Below are positions 34,863 through 35,777 of a stretch of 35,777 nt of DNA, in pieces. Every line of letters begins with the position of its first letter. Position 1 is the first letter of the stretch. The translations under genes and the position numbers were made by a program. The DNA is taken from contig NZ_BQUN01000006.1 in assembly GCF_026008495.1 (NCBI RefSeq), positions 1 to 35,777 on the forward strand, read 5' to 3'. This DNA comes from Streptomyces sp. A012304. Lineage in GTDB: Bacteria > Actinomycetota > Actinomycetes > Streptomycetales > Streptomycetaceae. The notes below the pieces were generated by a model. The model worked only from the letters and a program-made list of their open reading frames with translations, made no database searches and was not told the origin of the DNA.

Positions 34863-35702
34863 TCACTTCTTCTGGCAGGTCGGGCACCAGAAGAGGTTGC
34901 GGGCCGCCAGGTCCGCGGTGCGGATGCCGGTGCCGCAGAGGTGGCAGGGCTGGTGGGTGCGGCGGTAGACGTAGACCTCGCCGCCGTGGTCGTCGACGCG
35001 GGGCGGGCGGCCCATCGCCTCCGGGGTGTGCTCGGGGCGGACCGTGTCGATGCGGTTGTTGCGGACGCCCTCGCGCATGAGGGCGACGAGGTCGGACCAC
35101 ATCGCCTTCCACTCGGTGGGGGTGATGTCCCGGCCGGCGCGGTAGGGGTCGATGCCGTGGCGGAAGAGGACCTCGGCGCGGTAGACGTTGCCGACGCCGG
35201 CGATCACCTTCTGGTCCATGAGGAGGGCGGCGATCGTCGTACGGCTGCGGGAGACGCGGTGGTAGGCGGCCTGGGGGTCGGCGTCCGGGCGGAGGGGGTC
35301 CGGGCCCAGGCGGTCGTGTATCGCCTGCTTCTCGGCGTCGGTGATCAGGGCGCAGGTGGTGGGGCCGCGGAGGTCGACGTAGGCGGTGGGGTTGGCGAGG
35401 CGTAGACGGACGGTGTCGGTGGGCGGGGGCGCGGGGGCGTCGCCGAAGGTGACCTTGCCGAAGAGGCCGAGGTGGATGTGGACCCAGGTGTCGGGCTGCT
35501 CTGCCGCGTCGGAGCCGGAGCCGGAGCCGAAGCCGAGGAAGAGGTGTTTGCCGTGGGCCTCGGTGCGGGTGAGGGGGGTGCCGGTGAGGAGGGCGGCGGC
35601 GTCGGAGAACTTGCCCTGGGGGCTGGTGACGTGGGTGGGGGCGCCGGAGAAGCGGGTGGCGTAGTCGTGGGCCAGGCGGTGGATGGTGTGGCCCTCTGGC
35701 AC
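34863..35702 (-). CDS. Fpg/Nei family DNA glycosylase
   Basis: A 279-residue base-excision repair enzyme. The N-terminus after Met removal begins PEGHTIHRL, with catalytic Pro2 and Glu3. Lys52 (HGKHLFL) and the helix-two-turn-helix region DQKVIAGVGNVYRAEVLFRHG (about 163-183) are intact. A C-terminal zinc finger has CHLC and CPTC around ARNLFW. PEGHTIHR and the ARNLFWC finger suit the Nei-like group of actinobacteria that removes oxidised pyrimidines, though purine lesions are possible. A GSGSGS loop at about 59-64 is encoded by a short 6-bp repeat. GTG start at 35702, with GGAGG 6 bases upstream. In my recollection of the S. coelicolor map a ribose-5-phosphate isomerase gene lies next upstream. 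Confidence 0.95.
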   Translation of the reverse strand: MPEGHTIHRLAHDYATRFSGAPTHVTSPQGKFSDAAALLTGTPLTRTEAHGKHLFLGFGSGSGSDAAEQPDTWVHIHLGLFGKVTFGDAPAPPPTDTVRLRLANPTAYVDLRGPTTCALITDAEKQAIHDRLGPDPLRPDADPQAAYHRVSRSRTTIAALLMDQKVIAGVGNVYRAEVLFRHGIDPYRAGRDITPTEWKAMWSDLVALMREGVRNNRIDTVRPEHTPEAMGRPPRVDDHGGEVYVYRRTHQPCHLCGTGIRTADLAARNLFWCPTCQKK

Positions 35703-35741
35703 GGGGTCCCTCCGGGGGTTGTGCGTCGTTCTCCGCCCGCC

Positions 35742-35763
35742 CGCCCACCCGACTCGGTGGGCG
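35742..35763 (-). terminator. Hairpin at the right edge, likely terminator of the next gene
   Basis: An 8-bp stem CGCCCACC / GGTGGGCG with loop CGACTC lies 40 bases upstream of the glycosylase start. It could end transcription of an upstream minus-strand gene outside the window. Confidence 0.5.
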
Positions 35764-35777
35764 ACGAGGCGCCGTCG

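Overview
The window is chromosomal DNA of a Streptomyces or close relative. It is very GC-rich, has many GTG starts, uses TTA codons almost nowhere, and carries the gene order found around rne, mre, ndk, folC, valS, clpX and tig in that genus. This is core genome with one accessory pocket; no transposase, phage gene or integron is visible.

Left part (1-9000). The window opens inside the N-terminal, Arg-rich and Ala/Glu/Pro-rich region of an RNase E/G gene on the minus strand. It is followed by a TIGR03936-type protein that appears to use a CTG start, and a repeat-built membrane protein. Next comes a small pocket: a secreted collagen-like protein (plus strand), a membrane GT-C/GT39-type glycosyltransferase (minus) and a TPR-tailed GT2 glycosyltransferase (plus). 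The TIGR03960 radical SAM enzyme, the usual partner of TIGR03936, lies beyond the pocket, so the pocket separates that pair. A CYTH-CHAD protein follows.

Middle (10650-23100, all minus). This is the cell-elongation cluster, read mreB, mreC, mreD, mrdA (PBP2), rodA/sfr and then an unrecognised 202-residue protein. Upstream of it lie ndk, a DUF4233 membrane protein, folC and valS. MreB, MreC and MreD organise the elongation/sporulation wall machinery, and the RodA and PBP2 genes are translationally coupled through an ATGA overlap. The mreB-mreC gap holds a terminator and a phased 10-bp repeat.

Right part (23200-35777). A Pro/Gln/Tyr-rich single-pass membrane protein lies divergent from valS. 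Next is the protein-quality module clpX, clpP2, clpP1 and tig, with a ClgR-type operator upstream of clpP1. Divergent tRNA-Pro(TGG) and tRNA-Gly(TCC) genes follow. The rest is a mixed set: a GNAT enzyme with an in-frame 9-bp repeat, a 64-residue membrane protein, a membrane acyltransferase that looks leaderless, an HD-domain protein, a membrane SpoIIE-type phosphatase, an Eis-like acetyltransferase with a TTA codon, and an Fpg/Nei-type DNA glycosylase. Strong hairpin terminators separate most transcription units.
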